This document shows positions 1 through 10,900 of a DNA stretch of 64,000 bases, one piece after another; position 1 is the first letter of the stretch; each line of letters begins with the position of its first letter. The DNA lies in assembly GCF_030272615.1 (NCBI RefSeq), contig NC_081408.1, positions 199,747,341 through 199,811,340 of the forward strand. Direction: 5' to 3'. The stretch is from Cryptomeria japonica (lineage: Eukaryota; Streptophyta; Pinopsida; Cupressales; Cupressaceae). Position numbers and translations under genes: made by a program. Under the pieces are notes generated by a model. It searched no databases and had not been told where the DNA came from. It saw nothing but the letters and a program-made list of their open reading frames with translations.

Positions 1-927
1 CTGTGGTGCAATTCGATACCTGTTGTGCATCTTTTCTTGAAATTTGCTGAAGTAGTCATCCATGATATCATTGAAATTATCTCCCAATTTCTTGATAAAA
101 TCATTAATTTGATGGGTGATTGGTCAGTGTAGCTCCTAAACTACTTTACCGATTGAGGGAAAGAACTTCTCAAAGTAGAAAAACATGCATACTAGAAGTG
201 AACCAAACTTCAATGTATTTGTTGAGTTGTTCTTCTTCAGCTTCCTTATTGTGTTCAGGTTCTCAAACAAGTTTTTCAGTAGCACTTCACATAAATCAAC
301 TTTCATTCCCTTTTTCACTATTTTGTATGCTAAGTCAACTGCTACACAGGGTACACTATTTTCCCTTGCTAATTGGAAGAAATAGTAACCAATTACTCTA
401 ATTGCAAACTTAAGTTCTGTATCAGTGACATTATGCAGTTTCAGTCCTCGGTAATCAGATTCAACTCTAGTTAAAATGATTAACTCCTTCTATGATATCA
501 TTTTCTGTGCTTGTCCATGATCATAGATAGGATACCCAATGATCACATGAATGATTTCCTTAGTGATTTTGAATGGTTGCTCCTCTAGCCACATAAAATC
601 ATCATGAACTCTGCTTAAAACAAATTTAACCCACTAGGGTTTGAACACACGGGGATAGGTTAGGGCTTCAGTTAATCCCTCAATTTTGATATGCTCATAC
701 TTGCTATCCATTTTGCCATCGATACATAGCTCATCATATGTGTCACTAATCTCAACATGACATTTGGTGAAGAATCTAAAATCTTCGACTAATAAGACTC
801 GATCTAGAATGAGTGAAAAGGCAGTTTTGTCATCCGGTTCAGAGGCAACTTTAGGAGTCAAAGTGTATTTCAGTGAGGGCTTCTCCACATTCTTGACAAC
901 TATGGGATCTTGGATCTTGGGTGCCAT
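1..927 (-). pseudogene. Extra ORF of a copia-like element (N-terminal part, decayed)
   Basis: One reading frame runs leftward from an ATG at 927 (MAPKIQDPIV) to the window edge, interrupted by stops at 634-636, near 505, at 136-138 and shortly after. It encodes about 300 residues with no catalytic motif I recognise. A middle segment (WVKFVLSRVHDDFMWLEEQP, then FKITKEIIHVIIGYPIYDHG) resembles, from memory, the unnamed plant-mobile-element proteins that accompany retroelements. It lies downstream of the zinc-knuckle gag of the same minus-strand element, where protease and integrase would be expected, so it is probably an additional element-encoded protein. Most of the stops can be explained by single C-to-T or G-to-A changes. 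The function is unknown. It is not a host gene, because it lacks introns and sits inside a retroelement. Confidence 0.5.
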
Positions 928-1499
928 TTATAAATTTCAGATAAAACTTAGCAAACTATCCTTAGGGTTTGATGGTTTACAAATGGCAGACGCTTCACAC
1001 TCGGTAGATAATAGTAATTTGACAAGATCGGAAAACCAACTTAATAGTGTGATGAGATTTGATGTAAATACCTTGGATTCGCTTTGAATGAAGTTTTATG
1101 GCCTTGATTCACTCTGCTCTGCTCTGTTGAAAACTTGGTGAATGAAAATGACCGCGAAAATACCTTTAAGTACACAAAATACCTTATCGGGCTCTGTGTG
1201 GGTTAGGTCAAAACATTAAATGCACTCAGTTTACCTTTAACCAATTTACTCTCATTTCTTTCATTTTAACTGAGTAACCAAATTTCCTTCATTTACCAAC
1301 TTGACAGGCTTCCTGTATTCACTGACTTGACAAGTTTCCTGTAAAGTACTTTTGATAGAATTTCAAACCTACTAATGCATCTTAACTATGCAGATTTTGA
1401 ATTTAGTACATACTAGAATAGGAACTGTTATGATTTTAACCTTCAGAAAATGTAGTCCCTTCATAACTTTTTTGATTAATTTGGAATAGGTTCACCTAA
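928..1499. other. Spacer between zinc-knuckle gag and extra ORF
   Basis: A+T-rich sequence with no frame I can assign. It separates the last zinc knuckle from the MAPKIQ frame in the same minus-strand element. No promoter or RNA gene is visible. Confidence 0.4.
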
Positions 1500-2845
1500 C
1501 TCAGTAGGTAAGGTGCTTTCTTCATCTGACATGATTTTCTTCTTTTTCCAAATCATCTTGAATTTTTCTTTTATGTCTTCAATGTCTCCTCTAGGTTGAT
1601 CTCTGCAATCTCCAGCTAAATGTCCAACTTTGTGACAATGAAAACATGCCATACCAGGATTTCTCCATGATCTTCAGTTGTTCATTCCAAACCTTATAAA
1701 ATAGTTGGCACTTATATGTCCATATCTTCCACAACATTCGCACCAAATCCTTGTATTGTAATCCCATGGTACTACTGCATATTGTTGGTAAGGATTTTGT
1801 GTGAGTTTGATAACCTCTAGTGTTTTGCTCGGTGTGCAGACCACATGTGGTTCTTTTGCTTAAGCCAGCACTTCTCGGTACTATGTCCATATCTATTGCA
1901 GTTTTTACAAAACCCTTTGAATTTTTCCTTCTGATAGTTGTTAACAGACTTTGTCCTACATTGATTAGATGTGACCATATTTATTGCAATTGTAACAATA
2001 ATCATTGGACTTAATGATATTCGGTTGCTTACCTTTTCTGATCTGGCATAAGTTGGCAGTATGACCTTGATTTCCACAATAGTAGCAAATAGGCTTCTTC
2101 CTTTTGATTTTATTCCTATTTCCATCTTGCTTTGATGATTCTCCTCTCTCGGTAGTATGAATTCCTTTCTCAGTAGAGTCTTTTCCTTTGTAACCGAGTC
2201 CTGCATCTTTGTTGGGTCTTCTTGTATTCAGTTGCTCATCCAACATCTTTGATGCTTCATAACTCTTCTTCAATGTTTCTTTTGGATTTCTTCTCTGTTT
2301 CAAGTTCATTGGTCAACCTTGATACTTCAAGTCTCAATGCTTAATTCTCATCATTCTTCATAATTGCTTCATGATGTGCATAACCCAGTTGATTTGTCAT
2401 ATTTTGTTGAATCCTAGTCAACCTTATGATTTCATCATTCTTATCAGATACTAAGACTTCAAGTTGTTGTTTCTCTCTTTTTAGATCTCTTTCTTTATCC
2501 TTAGCTGTCCTTAATGCATCTAGATTTCAAGTCATCTGTGTGCTGAAATGTTCATGTTCTCTTTTCATTGCTTTTAGTTGATCAGCCAATGCTTTGTTCT
2601 TTTCTTTCAATGCTCCAATCATTTCTTCAGTTTCTTCAGATATACTGTTCTCAGATGATGTCTCAATTTGTTCCACTAACTCTTGAGAATCCTGCAAGTC
2701 ATCAGATAATCTTCTTCTTACTTTTAGAGATTTTTGCATTTGCCTTTGCATGTCTACAATCACTTGATTTGCATGATCTAGCTCTTCTTGCAGATACACA
2801 ATCCTTCGAGATTATTTATAGCCTTCCATTGATAAGATCTTTCTC
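1500..2845 (-). pseudogene. gag: Copia-type gag with coiled coil and five zinc knuckles (decayed)
   Basis: The minus strand begins just inside the primer-binding site. The short MEGYK start is followed by a heptad-rich coiled coil (2799-2300, with motifs such as LKEKNKALADQLKAMKREHE), then a basic linker and a row of CCHC knuckles: CYYCGNQGHTANLC, CYNCNKYGH, CKNCNRYGHSTEKC, CECCGRYGHISANY (last Cys lost) and CFHCHKVGHLAGDC. CCHC knuckles bind RNA in retroelement nucleocapsids, and the coiled coil probably mediates assembly. Several stops and at least two frame changes break it. Unlike the plus-strand copia at 42048, no DUF4219/UBN2-type capsid region is visible before the coiled coil, so the N-terminus may have been lost or never present. 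Confidence 0.7.
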
Positions 2846-2880
2846 TTTAGGTAGTTAAACCCTTTTCCAAGATTGAAGCT

Positions 2881-2890
2881 TTGATACCAA
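2881..2890 (-). other. Primer-binding site of minus-strand copia element
   Basis: Read on the minus strand it is TTGGTATCAA, close to the initiator-Met tRNA complement TGGTATCAGAGC used by plant copia elements. It starts one base inside the LTR end at 2892. This fixes the element orientation and shows that the LTR to its right acts as the 5' LTR for the gag at 1500-2845. Confidence 0.75.
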
Positions 2891-2891
2891 T

Positions 2892-4753
2892 TGTTAGGCC
2901 CAATATGGAAAGCTAATGTACTGAGAGGGGAGGGGTGAATCAGTACTCCAAAACTTTTCTTGAATAATAACCTTACTATTATGCATAAATAGAATAGTGT
3001 AGTAACATAAAATAAAGTTAAAACAAATAGATAACAATCATACATGATTCACTCCATAACACATATATTTTGGTTACGCAAAAACTCTTGGTTAGAGAGA
3101 AAAACTGCGGTGGGGATGACACCCACAACTTCACTACTGCAATAATAAAGAATAATCAGTTAGAGCTACATTTAGCTATTTCTGATAGCTTACCCTATTA
3201 GGAGTAACAAGATTTGTTAGATCTACCTTGCTAAAGGATTTTACAACATTTATTCTGAATGTTGCACCTGGTTAGAGGCTTTACAATTTATAGACTTGAT
3301 TAGAGTCTTTTACCCTGTTAAAGGTTTCTCTTTCAATCTTCACAATATTACAATTATTACAAATATCTGCAACTTTACATCTGAAATGTTATAGCAGATT
3401 CTATGTGCTCAGAATAAGATTACATTGCTTATAGCATACCTCGGTAACCCATATAGTAACTCGGTAAACCCTTCTGTTTACTCTATTCTTCGACTATTCT
3501 CTGAAAACCTTCTCGGTGACCTTTGTGTCTTTGTAACAGTCTTCCTTCATTCATATATGCACATACCTTGCTCTTAACTCATGCTGTATAAATAGATCTC
3601 TTAAAACGGTGATCCAATTCATTGCTTCGATCTTACAAACAAGATTCCTTGAATGAATAACTAAACAAAATATTTCATTGGTTGGTTTGTCCTTGTAATC
3701 ATACACAATCTTCTAGTGCAATTTCCAATGTAATGATGGTTAGATGTGCCTCGATCTTGTAACACATTTCCATATGCATGTCCAGGTTCAATGTATCTGG
3801 TAACACGTTTCACTCAGTGTATGTCAACTCGTAAGGTAGACAGCTTGGTGTATACTACGTTCTGTAACTTCTTTCTTCTGTAACCAACTAGACTGTGCAT
3901 ACCGACTTCTCTGTGTATATACCGATTACATGATTCGGTAGTGCTAACCGACTAGAATGTATAGTATGACTTTGAATATAAAACTAATGGCAACTTGATA
4001 AGTAGTAACACATTTTTCCAAATGATATTTCAACTATCAATTTACATGTTACAATCACCAAAGTTAAATATTAACATAATATCTTAAGGTCGACCTAACT
4101 CAGAATAAGCATATCCTTGATTTTCCATAAGAAAATGCTACCAAAGCACAATGATCATGATCCAACTCAAGATTATGAGGTTCAAGAAATAAAAAACAAA
4201 CCATCAAAAGATCATTAGATCAGAAAACAAGAATTTGGAGAAAATTGGAGCATGAGGATCTGCTCAATATTACATAACCGAATACACTTTAGGAGCACAA
4301 CATCCACATCACTAGAACCATGAATTCGACAACCTCAACTGATGACAACAATCATATCAAAATTGTAACCATAATTGCATCAAGAAACACATGTAGAGGA
4401 CTACACCTCTAAGATAATCCAACTACATACTATCATACTTTATGAAGGATTGAGCACAAAACCAATTGCCACAACCAACACCAAATCTCTCTTATCAAGG
4501 TAAATGTATCCTTCTACTAACAAAAGATATTTCTAGAGAAATAAACATGTCTGCAACATATCAACAACTAAGATTTGCCAACTGCAACATACATACCTAT
4601 CTTCCACTGTTCAACATCACATCATACATACCTATCATCCATTGTTTTGCATCACATCATACATACCTATCTTCCATTATTCTACAACACATCCTGACCA
4701 ATCTGAATCACCAAGTTTGACATCAATGACAACTAAGATAGGTATTTCTAACA
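2892..4753 (-). mobile_element. Copia LTR (about 1.86 kb), minus orientation
   Basis: On the minus strand the LTR starts TGTTAGAAATACC (4753) and ends GGGCCTAACA (2892), so the ends are TG..CA and inverted. The 3' part carries the CCCCTCCCCTCTCAGT motif shared by the other copia LTRs here. The 5' part contains about three copies of a roughly 34-bp tandem motif (4600-4690, core ATACATACCTATCTTCCA). A primer-binding site flanks one side and a polypurine tract the other, so the same LTR serves two element bodies. Confidence 0.75.
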
Positions 4754-4805
4754 ATCTCCCACTTTTTCATTGATGACAAAACATTTGAATCAAAACCTTA
4801 TTGAA
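4754..4805 (-). other. Polypurine tract and 3' tail remnant
   Basis: The minus strand reads CATCAATGAAAAAGTGGGAGAT directly before the LTR start at 4753. This is the standard copia 3' tail: a 'no gene' linker ending in a purine run that primes plus-strand DNA. Only about 50 bp of this element body remains before another LTR interrupts it. Confidence 0.6.
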
Positions 4806-4810
4806 TATTT

Positions 4811-5699
4811 AGGCAACTGAGAGGGGGGTGAATTAGTTGATAGTAAAAATTCCTCTTCAAGCATAATTCACAAATCCAAAATAACTAGCAGAATTAATAT
4901 AATAGATAAACATGAGAGCATGCACAAAACATATCAGACACAAGAAGCACCAGAATTTACATGGAAAACCCAAGAAGGGAAAAGGATCGGAGAATGCTAA
5001 TTCTCAATATATAAACACTAGTTAAGGTGATTTTTACAAAAGGTGGCTCATTGCCAAGCTGCTCACTATAGGTGGGCTCACTGTTGGAGGGCTCATTTCC
5101 CAAAAGAGGCTCACTATCAAAGAGGAAATAAAAATAATGAGAATCCACCACTGAAACACAATCTTCATAGTCAGAATTACTTTTGGTAACAATCTGCAAC
5201 ACAACTCTAACACATCAACTGGATTCATTCAATCTGACATATCTTCAACAGAAAAAGCCATATCTAAAGTCATCCAAATCATACTCCTACATATAATGTC
5301 TCTGGAAAAACATAATCCTCAATGTCGGCCAAGATAGAGATCTAAAATAGGTCTCCAATAAAAATTCAAGTGGTGGGAAGGAATGAGAAGTAGACCTCAT
5401 TACAACGTTCCTCATCAAACACATCAACATGTTACATACATCACCAAATCTAGACCTAAAACATTATCCACATGCTACACAACCGCCATTAGACAACTTT
5501 AATGTTTGAAGTAAAGACCTCAACTTTTGGACCAATCTAGACCCAAAAATAGCACTGTGTAGTATCATCAATACATCTTGTGAAAAGCCAAGACATCTAG
5601 GAAATCCAGGAAACCTCCAAATGCTCAACATACCATATTCAGGCCTAATCTAGGTCACAATATTTGACATTAATGACAACATATGACATAATGCTAACA
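4811..5699 (-). mobile_element. Second copia LTR (3' LTR), minus orientation
   Basis: On the minus strand it starts TGTTAGCATTATGTC near 5699 and ends in the CACCCCCCTCTCAGTTGCC motif near 4811. To its right is a copia-like tail with two purine runs (AAGGGGGAGAAA and AAGGGGGAGTTA on the minus strand, 5710-5762). It is therefore the 3' LTR of the body at 5700-7450. Exact ends are uncertain by a few bases. Confidence 0.6.
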
Positions 5700-6500
5700 A
5701 ACCTACCATAACTCCCCCTTAGATAATGCTTCTTTACAAAACTCAATATTTCTCCCCCTTTGACATCAAGGACAAAGGGTAACAATAAAATGGGTTACCA
5801 AACAAAAACAAAATCTGTACTACAAGAGAAAGAATGCTTCACTTACACTTTTGAAAGATTCTCTTATACTTGTCCTTTAATTCTGGAAAGAAAGTCTTCC
5901 AAGAGTTCATAGTTAGGTGACGACTTAAACTCAAAGTATCATTCTTAAATATCTCATGAACTTCTTTTGATAAAGAAATAGGAACAAGGTTCTGCACACA
6001 CTTCTCAGCTTCAGTAAGGAGACCAAAAAGATGTTCTAACCTATCCTCAACAATCTCTTTCACCTTTAAGAACATATTCACCACATCTTCTTTCAGTGTC
6101 TGATAAAATACAAGATCTGACTATAGAGAATTGATTTTCTTCCTTTGTTCACCATCTGCATCATTGAAAGTGTCAAATGATTTACCCATGAAATACAACT
6201 TACATTCAATAGAGTCAATCTTAGCTTTAAAATTTTCAATAGCCACCAGCCATTGGAGACAATATTTGTATATTGTGCCTGCTTCTACAACACAATCTCT
6301 CATATTCCTAATGTCTTTTGATAATCTCTTTTGAGCAATGCACACTTATTTTCCATATCATCCTAGATATCATCTTCTATAACAGGTTCTGCGTCAAGTG
6401 GCTACTTCAATTGATCTTTAAGCACTTCAAATAGAACATCTAGCAAGATGTCTACAAGATTGTTAAGATAAATATTGTTTCGGGCCAAGTACTCAACTAG
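5700..6500 (-). pseudogene. 3'-terminal ORF of a copia-like element, decayed
   Basis: Two frames on the minus strand (6345-6121 and 6084-5839) encode a helical, charged protein (for example NMFLKVKEIVEDRLEHLFGL, ending ELKDKYKRIFQKCK). It sits between integrase remains and the polypurine tract, where reverse transcriptase and RNase H would normally lie. It may be the C-terminal part of the same kind of extra ORF seen at 1-927, but I cannot align them. The function is unknown. A deletion or recombination must have removed the polymerase region. Confidence 0.4.
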
Positions 6501-6599
6501 AAATTCTTCAATCTGATCCTAGTCATAGAAGGATCGCTCAGGCCACAAGTCTCCAATATTCTTGATCAGATTCATACCCTTCTTGAATGACAGCTTCTA

Positions 6600-7450
6600 T
6601 TAAAATGTTCTCATCAACCTTCACATTTGCACTTTCAATAATTTTATTCAACCTTTTGTTATAATATCTGTAAGCTTTTCTCTTGTATAATAACCAAAAA
6701 ATATACCTTCATTTGCTCTGCTATCAAACTTTCCAAGATTTAATTCATCTCTTCAGATATAGAATGTGCTTCCAAATACTTTAAATGAAATACTTCATAG
6801 ATGAGATCCTTTCATACCATAACTCATATGATGTCTTCCCAAAATTCTTCCTAAATAGAGCTTTGTTAACAGTATACACAATAGTGTGTATAGCTTCTCT
6901 CCAGCAAACTTCTGGTTAATTTTCTTCCTTGATCATAGTTCTTTCCGCCTCTTGAATAGTCTTGTTCATTCTTTCACAAATTCCATTATGCTCCCAGGAG
7001 CTAACAAATGTCTTCTAATTTCATATTTCTCACAGAAAGTATCAAATTGATCAGAAATAAATTCTCCTCCTCTATCAGATTTGAAGCACTTAATCCTTCT
7101 ATCAACTTCATTCTCAACTCTAGCTTTAAATATCTTGAACTTTTCTAATGCTTCTGACTTTTCTGTTAGAAATGAAACCTAATTAATTCTATAATTATCA
7201 TCAATTAAGAGCATGAAATACCTCTCACCTTGAAAACTCCTTGTTCTAGTTGAATCACATAGGTCTATGTGTATCAGATCTAGTAATTTGTTAAGCGATT
7301 GTTCCTTTCCTCTAAATGTTCCTTTTGTCTACTTTACCACTTGACACCCTTTACAAATACTCTTATCTAGTTTAGTCAACCTTGGTAAATCTCTCACATC
7401 TTTTATCATACTAATCTTCACCAAATTGTCAAAAGTGACATGAGACATCT
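6600..7450 (-). pseudogene. Copia integrase remnant
   Basis: Conceptual minus-strand translation, with several stops and frame changes, gives the copia integrase in order. First comes the GAG-pre-integrase/zinc region (MSHVTFDNLVKIS, then CKGCQ), then the core with the first Asp in LIHIDLCDSTRT, YFMLLIDDN, a second Asp in FKSDRGGEFIS, and the C-terminal segment KAYRYYNKRLNKIIESANVK. The expected catalytic Glu region is damaged. Integrase would insert the cDNA into the host genome, but this copy cannot act. The RT domain that should follow is missing. The right edge is cut by the SINE-like cluster. Confidence 0.75.
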
Positions 7451-7790
7451 ATTACAAGTGTGGTTGTTGCTGCACCAAAAGATTGACCTGTTAATGCCCA
7501 ATACAACCACTAGACCAGGGGCACACACCTTGAAATAATCCCCCCCTCTAGTGCTAGCGAGGGGTTTGAACATGTGACCAAGATACCACTTGTTAGAAGT
7601 GTGGTTGTTGTTGCACCAAAAGATCAACCTATTAATGTCTGATACAACCACTAGACTTATAGAATCCATAGGAGGTGGTTAATACATGCCAGAAACTCAA
7701 ATGTTGTACTGCATAGCACAAGGATACCAAGGGCGTACACCTTGCAACAACATCCTCCAGTGCCAGAGCCAACTCTCATTGATCTATGAT
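7445..7790 (-). mobile_element. Tandem tRNA-derived SINE-like units
   Basis: The minus strand contains GGTCTAGTGGTTGTAT, which resembles the 5' half of a Glu/Asp-type tRNA, followed about 85 bases later by TCACATGTTCAAACCCC, which resembles a pol III B box. The unit recurs: a full copy at about 7665-7525, a truncated copy at 7520-7445, and a 3' piece at 7790-7700 sharing the GGTGTGTGCCCC-like tail. The spacing between boxes is longer than in a tRNA, so this may be a composite SINE. Confidence 0.4.
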
Positions 7791-7811
7791 AATAAATAAT
7801 ATTCTATAGCA

Positions 7812-8036
7812 TATCAATATCAACTAAGCTTTGCCAACTTCAACATATATACCTATCTTCCATTGTTTTGCATCACATCATACATACCTATCTTCCACTA
7901 TTCTGCATCACATCATACCTAGCTATCTTCCATTCTTTTGTATCATGTCATACATATCTATCTTCCATTATTTGCAATGCATCTAGACTAATCTGAATCA
8001 CCAAGTTTGATATCAATGACAACTAAGACAAGAAGA
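7812..8036 (-). mobile_element. Truncated copy of the 2892-4753 LTR (U3 start only)
   Basis: It repeats the LTR segment at about 4555-4740. The shared parts include the ATACCTATCTTCCA tandem motifs and the CAAGTTTGATATCAATGACA stretch that ends at the LTR boundary. It shows a second insertion or a duplication of the same family next to the integrase remnant. Confidence 0.6.
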
Positions 8037-8760
8037 ATAATCTTGAGAGGAGGGTAATGAAAAACTTTTCAGATCTTTACAACTATTATAGAAATGTATA
8101 AAAAATAAACATAAACAACATACATATCACAACACAATGATTTACATGGGGAAAACCCTTTCAAGAGAAAAAAACGCACACTCCAAAATCCAACCAATAT
8201 TTTATTCAAAAATCAACAAAAGAATACAATATACTTGCAGAGAAATATTCTCACAAGAGTATCACCAACCAAAGATCCAAAGTTAACTCAATAGCTATAA
8301 GACTTACACACAACCTCTATCTCACACACTTAATGTATATAAGATATAATACATGAAACTGCCAAACAATATTACAAAACCATGGGCTTAAACCACCCTA
8401 GAGTGGCACCCATCTTATCTCCACTACAAGATGACCTATGATGCTTCAATTCACACACCAACATGTGTAACTCCCTTTTACAAGACATTTATGTGTCCAA
8501 CACATTTTTTATATTTCCTATTTTAGGAGACCCAACTTCCAAAGGCCATAATGTTTGAGTTGGGTGTTCAATTGATGAATGTTTGAATTGTTGGAAAGAT
8601 CATGAAATGATCTATCAATCCATAATGTGATACATTACTTATGACCACTTTTGTACCCATCTGAGCCTCTAAGGCCTTCAGAATTAACTTTAAAACATTA
8701 ATTCAACATTGTAAAAAATATATACTTTAATATCCTTAAATCAAAACATGGTATTGTCAC
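8037..8760 (-). mobile_element. Probable copia LTR fragment
   Basis: It begins with the family motif TCTTGAGAGGAGGGTAATGA followed by a GGGGAAAACCCTTTC element, matching the 3' half (R/U5 side) of the other minus-strand copia LTRs at 4811 and 20838. The right boundary is not clear. Confidence 0.4.
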
Positions 8761-10027
8761 AAAGTCTTATTGGAATTCTTATTTAGATAATCTACAGGTT
8801 TGGGAATAATTTTGAACCAATCTAAACTTAGATGAAAACTCACTAAAAGTTGTAACCTTATGTATATGAAAGGTTGAGATATCATTTTCCTAACATTGTA
8901 CTCATTGTTCCATGTCTCAACTAGAATAGTTAACATTCCTAGATTTGCATAGATATTGGGCATAAAAGTGTCTCATAATCTTATAGCATCAAGAATAACA
9001 TGAATTGTATCTAATAGATCTAGTCACATGCTCTGGGTAGGAGGGCGTCTTTCGCGAGACATCATAACTGACAAATTTGCCTACAAACAAAGCAATTGTT
9101 GCATCAATCAATCAATTATTTGATAAACACAACAATCAACCAATTAGTTAGTCAATCAACCTTAGTTAATTACTCAATTTTGTCAACTGTGCAATAATAC
9201 CTAGCATATGCATAATTTTATCAATTGCACAACTCTGTATATCAAAAATGCAATTTCTAAGAACAAGCCCCAAACCAATAATCAAAAGAACAATTTCATC
9301 AATTGTGCAACTATATTGCACAAAAGTGGAGCAATCCATGTTGCATGCATAATTTTTCCTAGTCCTAACAAAAGCGCATGATCATTTAACAAATGCATAG
9401 TAACACATATATGCACAACTTTATGCTTCAAAAGAACATTTGTACATTAAAAGTACAAATTTCCACTTCAAAAGCACATAATCTATCATTTTGTGCATTT
9501 TCTAAGTTCAATTTCTTACCCTATTTATGACACATGTATAACACCATAGCAAGCTAAGGGTTAGGTACATAGCAGCTCACCATAGTCCTTAGGTTGCTCA
9601 AATTATCACAAAGACTCAAATTGGTGATCTGTTACTTGAATTCCTATCATCTCCACTCCTTAATCTCTCTATGCTCTTCTTTAGTCTCAACTCTAAATTT
9701 GAAGGATGCAAATGAGGAAGGATGAACCCTAGACACCTGTATATAGGTGTTGTAACCCTAATTGGCCTTGCTTGCTTCTTGTGATTTTCATGGCCCTACT
9801 TAGCCTCTCTTGGCACAATTTTCTTCTAACTAACCTTGTTTTCTGCCTTATACCAACTAACCCTTCTACTTCTTCCTATCAAAATATTGCTTGGAATTTT
9901 TTAATTTTTTGTCTGTCTCTCAAGGGGGCATAACACTTCTCATACTGGGGCATACTGGGGTATGTACCATTCAATTTTATTCTTTAAAATAATACAATAA
10001 CCTACATTATCTCAAAGAGGGGCAAAA
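8761..10027. other. No gene seen
   Basis: A+T-rich sequence with no frame longer than about 70 codons and no recognisable domain. The last bases (AAAGAGGGGCAAAA, 10014-10027) look like a plus-strand polypurine tract, so the right part may be the 3' end of a decayed LTR element. Confidence 0.4.
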
Positions 10028-10900
10028 TGTAGGCTTCTAAAATTATCCTTAATTAAATAAATATTTTAATTTATTTAAATTAATTCAGTAGGTTTTTCCA
10101 CTATTAATTGAATAAATATTTTAATTTATTTGATTAATTCATTAGTCTTTTCTTACTAACATTAATTAAATATTTATTATTTATTTAATTATCTTAACCC
10201 CATCTTTTTCCACTAACAATTAAATAAATACTTTTATTTAGTTAATTAATTCATTACTCTCTTCTTTCTATTCGTAGCCCTCCAACTTGTTCACATGGAT
10301 CATAATCTAAATTTGTAGGCATGTGACAAGTGCCTTGTTCCTCTTCATTGCCTTTTTCTCTCTCATTCTCCTCACGTGACAACACATCAACCTAACTCTC
10401 ACCCACCACTCAACCTAAGCCCTTCATTCAAATTAACCTCTTAATCTTATTCATTCCCACCTACCACTTAATTTCATCCCTCCATATCACTTTAACCTCT
10501 TAATCATATTAATTATCTTCTATGTGGTTTCTATGTGGTCATGGACATTCATCCTTTAACCTCTTGATTTAAGCCCTTAATTCTCTTGGATATTTCTATA
10601 AAAGGGGCTTCTTCCCTTTCACTATCAATCAATCAATCATTAGTGTAATCACATAATGCTAAAATCTCTCCAACTTGCATCATTGTCATCTTCATAAACT
10701 TACATCATTAAGCAACCACATTCCATTCCTTTTATGTCATCCTATGCTAGTACTTAAGGCTGAGAACAATTACACCATTTTCACAAGTTCTTGGAGGATA
10801 GGAGAATAATGGATTCAAGAATTTCATGAATGTGAGGTATCATTTTTATTTGTTTTGTTTGCATTTCATGATTTAGTGCTCCATTGGTGCTGCTAGATGT
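10028..10900 (+). mobile_element. Possible LTR (plus orientation) with promoter
   Basis: TGTAGGCTTCTAAAATTATC follows a purine tract directly at 10028, as a 3' LTR would. A strong core promoter (CTATAAAAGGGG, about 10595-10606) lies 570 bp in. Upstream are repeated A+T blocks of the type TTAATTAAATAAATATTTTA. I could not find a second copy or a definite 3' end, so the right limit is approximate. Confidence 0.4.
10594..10607 (+). promoter_or_regulatory. TATA box
   Basis: TCTATAAAAGGGGC matches the plant TATA consensus very well and stands out from the A+T-rich surroundings by its G-rich 3' flank. It probably belongs to the LTR called at 10028. Confidence 0.45.
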
